From assembly GCA_018292915.2 (NCBI GenBank), contig JACVVK020000017.1, forward strand, positions 1,263,501 through 1,327,500: a stretch of DNA of 64,000 nucleotides, in the 5' to 3' direction. This DNA is from Batillaria attramentaria. Its lineage: Eukaryota > Mollusca > Gastropoda > Batillariidae. The notes under the pieces are model-generated. The model searched no databases. It saw nothing but the letters and a program-made list of their open reading frames with translations, and was not told where the DNA came from. Below are positions 24,079 through 35,300 of the stretch, in pieces (position 1 is the stretch's first letter; each line of letters starts with the position of its first letter). Both the position numbers and the translations under genes were made by a program.

Positions 24079-24079
<1 letters not shown>

Positions 24080-24136
24080 TTATTGTTATTGTTGTTTCTC
24101 TGCACTGCTGTTTCTCTGCACTGCTCTTTTCCTGTA

Positions 24137-24360
24137 GGGGAGCCGGGGTGGCCGAATGGTACAGCGTTCGACTTCTAATGCTCGGGTCGTGAGTTCTGAT
24201 CCCGGTTGGGGCCCAAATATTTGTGCTGGCTTTTTCATCGTTGCCCCGTCTTTGATATCACCCGTATAATAATAATAATTATTATTATTATTATTATTAT
24301 TATATCACCCGTATGTGGTGGAAAAGGACGTTAAACCCCAAACACCCACCCCATCCACCC
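24137..24360 (+). mobile_element. SINE copy split by (AAT/ATT)n
   Basis: The head and body are complete. At ttgatatcacccgtat the sequence runs through (AAT)n/(ATT)n (about 24266-24302). It then resumes with a duplicated tatatcacccgtatgtggtgg and the normal tail, so a microsatellite expanded or was inserted with a short duplication. Confidence 0.9.
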
Positions 24361-24914
24361 TCTGTTCCTGTATCCCCATCCCCGAAGGCACCGTGAGCAT
24401 GCTCCCTGCAATGCAGCCTTTGTAGCACTCCACTAACAGCCAGTCATGTAAAGTGCACTGGATTTAGGGATTATTTATGGATTTCTTTTGACATCAGGAA
24501 AGATGCATGAATGGTGCATTCTTGGCAGTGACAAATTGAAGCTGTTGTGCGAAATGTCAAGTACGCACATTTGTGAGGTTAATAAACCAGCCCAACGCCA
24601 TGATGCAACTCTAAGCTGTCAGCGTTATCCTTCCGGCTACGTCCTACATCGTGTGAAACAACTTACCCATGGTTTTTAAATAGGCAGATTGCAGCTTATT
24701 CCTAGTCCTGCATCGTGGGAAACAAATTACCCATGGTTTTTAGAGAGGTAAATTTCAACTTATTCCTAGTCCTACATCGTGGGAAACTGATTACCCATGG
24801 TTTTTATAATATTATAGGCAATTCACAACTTATTCTTTAATTACTCTGCTAATTACAAGTTAAACAACACAATTTTTGGCATGAACATAGTCAAACCATT
24901 TGTTGACAAAGTCA
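24361..24914. other. Non-coding DNA with a three-copy ~64-bp tandem repeat
   Basis: No gene is seen. Three units with the phrases tcctacatcgtgtgaaac, tcctgcatcgtgggaaac and tcctacatcgtgggaaac, each followed by ttacccatggtttttata-like text, lie at about 24640-24830. Period is about 64 bp. Confidence 0.7.
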
Positions 24915-25249
24915 TGAAATTTCATAGATATTTGGCCTTATATGCAAACCACCCCTACCTCGGAAATATTTTTCTTACACGAAACCTGTCAGAGCTACAG
25001 ACCTGTGCTACGAAAACAGGCAGTATAATTGGATGATCTTCCCAATTTCAGAAAATGAAGCCATTTGAACATTTTTTGCGGAAAAATTCGTAACATGACC
25101 GATTGTTAAAAATCGGCGATAACTCTTCTGAAAATGCAGTAGGCTAAAAATCGTGAAAGGTAGGTCTGGAGAAGGTGAATTCCCATCTTATCTCAAAGTA
25201 AAAAGGCCTCCAACGAGGTGGTTTAGGAGATAGCCATCATTACATCCGT

Positions 25250-25313
<64 letters not shown>

Positions 25314-25522
25314 ACACACGTCTCACAACTCCCGCCAAAAAGAACGCAGCAGCATAGAGTGCACGTAAGGTGACGCAGATTTCGTTACGTCACTGTGTGC
25401 GTGAAAGTAAGTATTGTGTGGAGAAACGTCACAGTTTTCCTTTGTATCACTGAAACTTGCTGCTGCGCGTAGCAAAATCTGCCCCGTCTCATAAAGTTGT
25501 TTCTCTATATAGAAACAACTTA
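24915..25522 (-). mobile_element. H2-element copy a (5' part only, minus strand)
   Basis: The terminal palindrome lies at 25495-25522 (aagttgtttctctatatag, then aaacaactt). The element then reads leftwards through the cgtaacgaaatctgcgtcac block, (CA)n at 25253-25318 and the gatggctatctcctaaacca block, and homology stops near 24915. Copies b and c (47661 and 51730) continue about 1 kb further, so this copy is truncated. Confidence 0.8.
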
Positions 25523-25599
25523 AAAAATGCAATTGTGAACTTCGAAACTTGAATAGCTCAGCTGATAAAGCGCCTAAACAATACTTATTGTTATGATTA

Positions 25600-26067
25600 T
25601 CATATAAAACAGAATATTCTTACAACTTATCGAGAACACATAGATAATATACCAAGAACAATTACAATGTATTTAGGAAGGAAACCTGTCTCAAGTGATT
25701 CTGCTCATTTTGACAATGTGACTTGTTCATCCAGTAAGCCGCTTTAACTGCGTAGCCCTCAGGTCTCAGTCCCAAGAGGTCAGGTTCAATGTCACTTAGC
25801 TTTTTCTCGAGATACAGCCTGTTGTGCTTTGCACGGGCAGACATTCACTGGCGAAAGTTTCCGTCAGCGTGTTATCTACAACGTCTGCCACATGTTGGCT
25901 TTCGGGGGTTCGGACACACTGCATGAAACATTTAGTGTACAGTTAGTCACTTCCCATGATGGACAGGGCCCTCTGACGAAACTGACATTTTCCGGGAAGT
26001 CAGGTCTGACTTTTTTGTTAGTGACTAACTGTTTTGGGCTGATGCAGACTGCAGTAGTCTTCCGGTA
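25600..26067. other. Segment duplicated at 28500-29590
   Basis: Two blocks recur in the same order and orientation. Block 1 (25618-25757, phrase cagtaagccgctttaact) pairs with 28525-28660. Block 2 (25830-25998, phrase tgctttgcacgggcagacat) pairs with 29427-29580. On the minus strand block 1 keeps similar reading in both copies (KAAYWMNKS versus KAAYWLNKS), so a remnant exon is possible, but no known protein is recognised. Confidence 0.5.
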
Positions 26068-26087
26068 GTTATATCTTTGTCTCCTTC

Positions 26088-26132
<45 letters not shown>
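26088..26132. repeat. (GT)n microsatellite
   Basis: The dinucleotide run lies exactly at the truncation point of the copy C reading frame. Confidence 0.95.
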
Positions 26133-26135
<3 letters not shown>

Positions 26136-26533
26136 CCTGCCTGATCCAACATCTCATTTTTCTCTGCGGCGTCCTCAAAGAACACAGAGGTCACTATTTG
26201 GTGAGCAAGTTGATGATCCTCAGCTCTTTTGCATGCCTCCTCGATGGCCTTCTTGCGCTCTGCATCACTCACTCCATGTTTCAGACACTCACCTACAGTT
26301 CTCCACAGACCCCGTTTGACCGTTTCAGTCAGCAAAGATTCACGTTTGTGTGCATTGCACAGGGGGACTATCCGACAGCTAAGGCTAAAATCGTTAGCAT
26401 GTTTACTGGCTTCCTCAATAGCCCATTGGTGCTGCGCTTCACTTACTCCCTGTTCCAGTAGCTCGGCGACAGTCTTCCACTCACCTGTCTCTACAGCATT
26501 TTCTACAGCATCTTCAAGGGACGTAGAAGCCAT
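26132..26533 (-). pseudogene. Copy C: N-terminal fragment of the ten-repeat/ankyrin/SOCS-box family
   Basis: The frame has 133 residues and starts at an ATG at 26533. It shares the family's N-terminal LEDAV and two 58-residue repeats (GEWKTVAELLEQGVSEAQHQ and RGLWRTVGECLKHGVSDAER). The third repeat begins (EMLDQA) and is cut at a stop beside the (GT)n tract. Its repeats differ much more from A and B than A and B differ from each other, so it is an older paralogue. It could also be a first exon of a split gene, but no donor or following exon with family similarity was found. Confidence 0.65.
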
Positions 26534-28363
26534 GTATTCAACGATGGAACCATATGAAATTATTATTATTCTTATTGCAGTAGATACAACAGAGTTTTCA
26601 GCTTCCCGCCGAGAGGCATGCTATTCAGCACTAAAAGTTCGTTTTGTTCGTTGACTCTTCTTCTTCAGAAGAAGAATGCATTGCACGACTGATCCCGGAT
26701 CACGTCTGAAACAATAAGCATACAGACACATATGAATAAGTGGTGCCGCATAACACAATTATAATTTTCTTGCTTTTCCAGGAAATAGGTCAAACAGTTT
26801 TGTCTGTTGCAAGTGAAAGAGATCACAAATCAAAACAAAATATACTTTATTAATTAGAAAACATTGACACGAAATCTAGTTTAGATCACAGATGAAACAT
26901 AATTTAAGAATATGTACTATGAATTTATGAATATAAATACTGTCGTAAGCTGGGAGAACTCGGAGAGGAGAAAAGCTGTGCAGATGTTTAATCATTGGCT
27001 TTAAAAGTTAAGTCTGAAGAACCATGGGCGATTGACTTACCTTATGGCAGAAGCACTGATATCATGAAGCTGTAACCCACGACTCTTCATTTCACCAATT
27101 CCCCAACAGAAGATGTTGCACCTGGATGACATTTCAACTTTCCTCAATACACGCAGTACATTTAAAACAAACCAAATTAATACTGTATAAATCACATATA
27201 GAGCTGGGAAAACACTGGACAAACCCTGGTGTGTATATAATTATATAGATGCAAAAACTCCAGGTTATAAGAAATGTCAACAGTAAGCAATTACACAGAT
27301 CAAATTTTTACAGATCAATTGGTAGCGTTGCGTATATGTTCTACAAAACTATAAACTAAAATTATAGTGAAACAGGTAGAGGAAGTTAACGCCTTGTCCA
27401 GTATTTTCCCAACTTCATATGTGATGTGATCATTTGTTTCGTCGAAAGTCCTGATTCCATGAGATGATTCTTGCGTCAAATACTCTCAAAGCTCGCGTGT
27501 GTTTGTTGTTCCATGGGAGTCCAATTACAAGGCAGTGAACACATTCTTCTGTATTCATTCTTTACTTTTTGCTGTATCTTCTTCTATTTCTTAAAACGCT
27601 CAGATGTGTTGATGGGGCACAAAGAAGCTTGTGAATCCGTGTTTACGTTAAAGTGTTCGAAAATCATTGAATGAAAACAAACTTACGCAGACTTTTGTAG
27701 TAGGTCCGCGACTACTGAGTGTGCTTGTGTTTTAAAAAGTGCTTATAAAATGTGAAGTTCAGTGAAATCAGCTCAACTCGTAGTCACAGGGGACAGCACA
27801 TTGACTACGATTTATCCGAACTACCATAGGAGCCAATATTATGTCCCCGCTTTCGTTCCATTGGCCTTTCTTTTTCGTCTGAAGGAATAATTATAGATTC
27901 TCTTACCTCGGACCAGACACACTGATTTGATGCAGCTTAGACCCACCGCCGGATCACGTTGACTCTACTGTCCTCAGGAGTTTTCATCACTCTGACAACT
28001 GCTCTAAATGTAAACAGTTTGTCTCAAACACACAAGTATAGCGGTGTTTTTTTTCCGCCACACTCCGAGCAGTGCTGTTATTTGTCGTACACAGCCTGTA
28101 AAGAAGTCACTAACGTCAGAATAACACCTTGTGATCTCGTGTCTCTGAATGGGTGTCTGCGCACTGCCGATATCAACAAATCCAATGTTGAATTCATGGA
28201 AGAAAAGACTGGATAGAATTTCTCCCCTACAGAGGTGCTTCTTGTGTATGTTCGTGAGATTCACCTCGACCCACAGGATGCAGAGCGTGACGTAGATAGG
28301 CAGACCACGAACTGCTCGTAATTTAAGATCATATTATATTGACAAGAACATACATCTACATTA

Positions 28364-28368
<5 letters not shown>
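26534..28368. other. 1.8 kb AT-rich DNA without a recognised gene
   Basis: Short open frames exist on both strands (up to 86 codons) but show no domain, composition or homology that I can recognise. AAAATAT-rich stretches dominate 26720-27400. Confidence 0.6.

Positions 28369-28421
<53 letters not shown>
28369..28421. repeat. (CA)n microsatellite
   Basis: This is a clean dinucleotide run between AT-rich flanks. Confidence 0.97.
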
Positions 28422-28423
<2 letters not shown>

Positions 28424-28821
28424 GGTTAACACTGAGGGTAAAAGATTTTATTAAAGAATACGTATAATATATGACAATCATTAATGTAGAACAGACATAA
28501 GAGCAGCATGTTAAATAGGACATACTTACAACTTACCGAGAACACTTAGAGACAATGTACCAAGATTATAAGTTACAGTGCATTTTGGGGAGGAAGCCTT
28601 TCTCGTGTGATTCTGACATTTTTGACACTGGGACTTGTTCAACCAGTAAGCCGCTTTAACTCTTAATAGCCCATGCAAAACTCGCGTTTTTACTTGAAAG
28701 ATTCATACCACTAGGAGTCACTTCAAAGCACGATTATGCAATCTGCAGCGGTCTGGGGCCTAGCGCCGCCTAGCGATGATGATCGACTGGGGTTTCACGT
28801 CCTAGGCACCTAGGTGATTAC

Positions 28822-29207
28822 AGATCTAAGCTCCCAACAAAAAGCTTTCCGAAGTGTGAAAAATTGTGCACGCACAGTCAGCTCTGTCACAGTTGCAGAG
28901 TTTTCAGCGCTTTGGGGACCCTTATAAAACCAGAGCACGAGTTTGCAGTGACATTATTTGGTTTTCAGTTTGGTCAGTGAGCGAGACACATCGCTACAGT
29001 GTCTAGCGGGTGTTGAGTGCTGCACGATCTTTCTCGCTCAGTGTCAAAACGCAAACTGAGCTGTGAAATCAGGCTGTCCTTGGCTTTTATTGGGGTTTCA
29101 GGGATGCTGAAAACTATGCAACAGTAACAGAGTTGACTGTGCTTGCACGATCGACTCTGTAAAAAATTTTCACACTTCGGAAAGCTTTTTGTTGGGAGCT
29201 TAGATCT
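28822..29207. mobile_element. 386-bp MITE with perfect 41-bp terminal inverted repeats
   Basis: Both ends read AGATCTAAGCTCCCAAC and then AAAAAGCTTTCCGAAGTGTG and AAAA on opposite strands without a mismatch over 41 bp. The 304-bp interior is non-coding. No convincing target duplication is visible. It lies inside the 25600/28500 duplication as extra sequence, so it arrived after that event or was lost from the other copy. Confidence 0.88.
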
Positions 29208-29426
29208 TTAAGGACGTGGGTCTAGCGAGGAAGGCCCACGCCTATTGTAATAGTGGCTTGAAGTGGGTCCTACTGGTGTGCAGTGGCTGTTACTTTGTGT
29301 TCAGTCTTTATCATACAGTGGTCGCGCTCGGGGCTCCGGCTCGTAAAAGTTCATGGCGTAACCTCGTCTCGGTACTGAGGTCATTTTCAATGTCACCTAT
29401 AGCTAGCTAGATATATTGCTGCTTTG

Positions 29427-29692
29427 CACGGGCAGACATTTACTAGCGAGATCTTCGGTCATCGTGCTAGCACATCTGCTGGGTTTGGGGGCCAGACAGA
29501 CTGCATGTAGCACTTAGTGTACAGTTACTCACTTCCCGTAGTGGACAGGTCCTTCTGGCAGAAATGACATGTTCCCGGAAGTCGTGTGTGTGTGCGTGCG
29601 TGCGTGCGTCTGTGTGTGTTGTTGTTTGTTTGTTTGTTTTAGTTTCTTTTTTACCTGCATTCCCTATGGACTACAATGTTGTTTTAAGGGCA

Positions 29693-29752
<60 letters not shown>
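29427..29752. other. Second block of the segmental duplication, then simple repeats
   Basis: Positions 29427-29580 match 25830-25998. A TGCG/TG run (29583-29621) and (TG)n (29695-29752) follow. Confidence 0.6.
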
Positions 29753-29755
<3 letters not shown>

Positions 29756-29759
29756 TTTC

Positions 29760-30496
29760 AGGAGACTAAACCTGTACTTCCACAGCAATAAAATAATGCA
29801 TACGTTGATAACTCCTCACAGAAAATAAAGTGTACTGATTCGGAGTCTATTGCTATCAACCAATAAACTTTCTGTGTACTATTTTACAAGTAGAAAACAT
29901 CTGTGAAGCTTAGCAAGAAGCCATACTAAAACAAAACAGCAAAGCATACCTCCATGAAAAGAAAATGTGCATGTGTCACAAATGATTCAAAACATTAAAA
30001 CTTATTTCAGATATCCTGCTTTTTTACATCACTGAGCAGCAAAACGTCGTCTTATTTGTATAAACACAGCAACTTAACTTAAAGAACTTAACGAGAGTGA
30101 AATCTGTAAGTAGAATATGTGTGGGTACTCACAAGCGACATAAAAAAATAAAAATTATAAAATATGTACAAAGTCAGCAGAAAACATGATGAACATGATT
30201 AATGTCGTTTCACATTTGTGACAATAAGCAATATTCTGCAGAACGAATAGACAAATGACATCCTGGACATAACCACCAAGTAGTTGTGTAAGTACGTGAT
30301 CCTCAAATCACATGATCAATGCACCCAGTATCGTCATTATTGATTATACAGTAGTATAGCATTCACCGCCACACAACGGACCAAAGAAAGCATTGAACAA
30401 CTGTATATTTAATTTCTGTAGGTGGGTACGATTCATTTATATATACGTAGCGTGTTGCTATAAGCATCATGAACAAAAACGTGTTTAACATTTTGG

Positions 30497-30500
<4 letters not shown>
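29760..30500. other. AT-rich DNA, nothing recognised
   Basis: I see no gene, element end or tandem repeat in this stretch. (CA)n follows at 30501-30534. Confidence 0.6.
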
Positions 30501-30536
<36 letters not shown>

Positions 30537-30538
<2 letters not shown>

Positions 30539-30698
30539 TCCTTTTCCACCAGGTATGGGTGATATCAAAGACGGAGCAACGAGAAAAAACAACAGCAAAC
30601 AAACAAACAGCATAAATATATGGCCACAGACGGGATTCGAACTCAAGACCCGAGCACTGAAAATCAAACGCTCTACCATTCGGCCATCCCGTGTCCCC
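30537..30698 (-). mobile_element. SINE copy, minus strand, diverged
   Basis: The tail is missing because the element begins at ttttccttttccaccagg beside (CA)n. Body and head are recognisable, with an insertion of (CAAA)n (30590-30608). Confidence 0.85.
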
Positions 30699-31170
30699 GT
30701 CTACAATGCAAACAACTAACGAGAATCATAACAAACAAAGAAACAAAAACAAAACAAACTGGAACGCATTTGGGTGCAAAAAAAAAAAAAAGAACTGCAG
30801 GCATTCGCTCCTACAGTGGTTGAAATCACAACTCTAGTGAAAGCTTCAGCGTTGTATAATGGTTATTAAAAGATACACATCTACCATTCATGATTATTTA
30901 AAAAATTCAAGTATCTGTACTTGGGGATCATCACTTTCATTTCTGAGGGGCGACCAGGCGCAACTCGCTTAACTCGAATCCCTCTCCAAACTTCAACCTT
31001 ATCCGTCGTCCACGGAGAAGTCAAACCTCGGATAAGTAGAACAGAAATCAATCTCTCCTGCGAATTCGACTAAAGCGTGTTCGACTGTATCATTAATCTT
31101 GCATTTGTAGACAACTTACTGTAACATCCGGACAAAAAGAGATCCTAAAGTCTATGGGTGTGCATGTACT
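30699..31170. other. Non-coding DNA with a possible pogo-like remnant
   Basis: The part 30955-31095 contains aactcgcttaactcgaatcc and ends gcgtgttcgactgta, which resembles a decayed pogo/Tigger terminus. Nothing else is recognised. Confidence 0.35.
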
Positions 31171-31449
31171 GGCCCCGTATGTAAAAGTCGAGGTTAATTT
31201 AACCCACGGCTACGGGCCTATCCCAGACTAGGACAAAAGAAACCCAAAAGAAAATAAAGAAAAATAAAAGGAAGCGAAGAAAGGTAGAAAAAAAAATCTT
31301 CTATAACGGCTTAGGCACCTTGCTGGAATGGGCCCTCTTCTTGATTTTAAACAAAAACAGCAGAAAATGTAACTCTATAGCTAGTTTAGTTCGAGGTTAG
31401 ACTCTAACCCGGGGCTAAAAGCCCTAACCTCGACTATTACATACGGGCC
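31171..31449. mobile_element. MITE with ~25-bp inverted ends (GGCCCGTATGTAA type), 279 bp
   Basis: The left end ggccccgtatgtaaaagtcg and right end (inverted) ggcccgtatgtaatagtcga, followed by ggtta on both, are nearly identical. The interior matches the nested copy at 17480-17752 (phrases agactaggacaaaagaaacc and ctagtttagttcga). Confidence 0.75.
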
Positions 31450-32130
31450 GTTGTCAATTACTAGCACTTAGAGCGTATCAATCCATGGCACAAATGGCAA
31501 ACGGTGCCCATATAACGGCGGAGAGTTAGCTTCGTCGAGCGTCCTGAGTACTCCCAGTGCAGTTATTTTGGGTTTCACGCTTTAACCTTCGCCGTTTGTC
31601 GTGGATGCGATTGCACTCACGCATTCATTCAAACGTCCGTAGCTCAGTCAGTTTTCGCGCTAGTTCCACGAAACATCATGACTTTGTCAATAAGGGTACT
31701 GGTGACGTGCTCACCAAAACGTGTGTGATTTTGTCCATGAATAAACAAGTGAATAAGCACAAGAAAACTTTGTTTAAGATCACGTGGTACAAGCTGTATG
31801 GAGCTTTGCGGTGATCCAATGAACAATCAATCAAATCAAATACACCTTTGTTATCCCAAGCGGGGAATTCAGGTATGGTGGACATTTTAAAAAAAAACAA
31901 TAATACGCATCAAGTAACGAAACATATAAAATAATGCACACACTATGTACAATGGAAAAACTAAGATGGGTCTGCGTCGTGAGTTGAATCAAATATGAGA
32001 ACCGAGTTCAACACGTCACACCCTTGCTAAATCAAAGTGAGCTGTCTCTGCTTCTGTCGCTAGTCTTTGTAACGGCTGCCAATGAATGTAGCCATCTGAC
32101 ATATGCCTGTGCGCCAAGATGCCCATACTA

Positions 32131-32258
32131 GGGTGGGTGGGGTGGGTGTTTGGGGATTTAACGTCCTTTTCCACCACATAGGGTGATATCAAAGACGGGG
32201 CAACGATGAAAAAGCCAGCACAAATATTTGGCCCCAACCGGGATCGAACTCACGGCCC
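32131..32258 (-). mobile_element. SINE copy, minus strand, head truncated
   Basis: Tail and body are intact. The element stops inside the B-box region (ggatcgaactcacggccc). Confidence 0.88.
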
Positions 32259-32324
32259 ATATTTGGGAAAAGATTCGACTGAAAAAGGCTGAAGAAAATG
32301 TCTCTGCTGTTGAGAATTCAAAAT

Positions 32325-35300
32325 TCAGGACCATTTGCCAAAGATGGGGTCGGTAAGGTCGGTGAATATCACGTAGTTCTTAAATCGGGTCGGCAGGGGG
32401 AGCTTTTTCATTTTCCTCTGACGTATTCTGGGTTTGGACACCCCGAGATGGTGTGAGATCACCAAACGGCAGATCGACTCAAGGCGTCGGGGTGTGGTGG
32501 CGACGCTCCTCAGATACAGCTGCAGGCGTTTTTCGGTCTCAGACCCGAAAGGAAAATAATGCTGGTGCAAGTGGTGTAGCTCTTTCCCTGAACATGCTCC
32601 TGATTCATACAGTACCCTCATGGTCACCTCATCTTCCCTGTCCAAAGCCAGTGCAAATGGCGAATACATCCCGAGGCGCCATTTTCTGTTCAGGAAAAAC
32701 TCTGTGATTTGTGGTTGAAAAGTGCTCACGCCGAGATTGATGCACTCAGCAAGCACTTTTGGGTCAATGCTCGCGCCTCTGACAGCATAGTACAATGCCG
32801 TCTTGCCACAATTACAAACCGCCAGAGGGTTGACTCCCCTGCCAACAACAAAACGGATACTGTCCCACAATGCAGCCTCACACACCGAATGAAGCGCGGT
32901 CTTTCCTTCGTGTTTCCCTCTCAGTCCACCGTCACGCCCCCACAGCAGCGAGCAGCTTATGATATCCGCTTGGTTGTTCTGGATAAGTCTCTCAAGCGGT
33001 GTGACTCCGGAGGGATCTGGCTGATTGATGTCGCCGTGAAACTCCACGAGAAACTTTGTGACATTCCATTTTCTGGCCATAGCGGCCCTGTTCAACACGG
33101 TGTAATTGTTGAGTCCAGCAAGATCTGGTCGGCATCCTGTAAAATCAGTCCCTCCACTGTGTCCCAGTCATTCTGCCTTCCCGCCTTGTGAAGCAGTGTG
33201 TTGCCCTCAGCGTCCCGCTTGTTGATGTCCGCACCGTAACGTTGGCAGTATGTCACCATGTCCCACTGGTGACTGGCCACGGCAGCAGGCAGGGTGACGT
33301 CACGATGACCGATTCCTGTGTCGTCCTTCTCCTCCACCAGCCGCTTGAGTGCCTGCCACATGCCCTGACTGAGTGCCCTTTGGAACAAGTCCTGTCGCTC
33401 CTCTACAAACAGGCGTTCGTCCATACTGCTGATACCGTGGTACACTACACTACCTTCTCCCTCGGACATTGCTTCCTCTATAATCTGACGTCGTTCTGTG
33501 TCATCTACACAGTTCTCCATCACCCTGGCAACCAAGATCCACTGCTTCAATTCGATCAGATATGGAAGAGCGGTTCGACACATGTCAACGTTCACACGTC
33601 GTCCCACGTCCACATAACGTTCCAACAGTTCCCTGGCCACGCCCCACAGCTCACGCTTAACAGCTTCCTGAAAGAGTGAATCCCGTTCTTCTGAGTTTAT
33701 CATCCTCAGGAGTTTTATCACTGTGTACTGAGACCTGTTTTCCATCGCTTTGTTCAGAGTAAGTCCGATAATGTCCGAATCCCTTGTTTTCCTGATACGA
33801 TAAAGCAGTGCATTCCATTTCCTGAACTTAACAGCCATCGTAACGTCCTTAGCAGTTTTGTCTAGGTGACGTTCGAGCTGCATTAGATCAAGTAGCCTCT
33901 GCTTGTACCGTCTGACTTCTTCATCTGAAGGTGTCTTCCTGCTCACATTGGCTGTTTCCAGGTCTTCTCTAACACGTCGCAAATCCCCTCCCATTCCAAC
34001 CATCTCAGTGACTGTGTCCCAGTCCGCGTGTTTGGCCACCTGGCGTTGCACGCGCCTCATCTGATCATCTGTCAATCCGTGATTGGCCAAAACCGCCACC
34101 GCACTCCATTCTCCGGAATAAAAGGCTTCGAACATTGCCCATGAACGCTGGTCATCGTACACTGTGTGGTCTGCCAGCCGCTTCACAAAGGTCCATTCTC
34201 TGTTTTCTACGGCAGCGCGGAAAACAAGTCTCCTGACTTCTTCCCATGCAGTGTTTAGTTTAGTGAGGGCAAAGTTTTGGATGTCACCGTTCACAGGTTG
34301 GGTGGCCAGTAAAGCGATGACTACGGAGTGCACGTGCGGACTACCAAGAGTGTTATCAAGGTGTGCCACAAGAAATAATATGCGTTCAAAAACAGCATAA
34401 TGCAATGGCATATCACAGTTGAACCGTTCAAAGGCGCTTTTTAGTTTGCTCATCCATTGTTTGGAGATTGACTTCAGCTCAGTGCCATTCATACTTCTTG
34501 CTTTCACTGCAGTTTGAATGTGTTTCAAAATGCTCAACACAACTGCTTCCTTGAATTTGACTAGGTTCTGCAAGTCAGCCTCTGTTGGTTTGTTGACCTG
34601 AAGCGTTAGTTTCTTCAGTGATTCACCATACAGACAAGCCCAAAGACGCAGTAATTCTTCAAGGGGCTCATTCCTCCATCTTTCACACACTCTTATATAC
34701 TTGAATATGGCATCTTGCGCTTGATTTGAACATAGCATGTATTTTTCATATACATGTATCTGGTCTTTTGGTATATATGACAATAAAAGACCAACTGCAT
34801 TCTCAGAACAGCTGCTAGCCTCATCAACTGCCCATGCATACTGTTGATCACTGACTCTACGTTGAAACAGGCTACCAGTTACACGCCACAAACCCCGTTT
34901 TACACACTCGTTGAAAACTGACTGATGCTGGTCGTCAGAACAATAGCTAAGAATCCGAATCGTCGTGTCAGAATCATCAGCACGCAAACTGGCTTCTCGG
35001 GCGGCCCACTGGACCATGCCGACACTGACTCCCAGCTTCAAACAAGTTTCGACAGTCTGCCACAGGCCGCGTTTGGTGGCTTCAGTCAACACAGATTCAA
35101 GTTCGTCAGCAGTGCACAGTGGAAGTACAAACGTTATAAGTGTGTCATCATCAGCGCGTTTACTGGCTTCTTCAACAGCCCGTCTATGTTGTGTGTCTGT
35201 CACACCTCGCTTGAGACACTCAGTGGTGGTCTTCCCAAGGCCCTGACTGACGGCCACAGTAAACAAAGTTTCACGTTCATCGGCAGTATATTGGGGAAGT

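Noticed and set aside
27959..28264. ~86-codon frames on both strands near 28.1 kb
   Set aside because: Antisense overlapping, no signal peptide, domain or homology that I can see.
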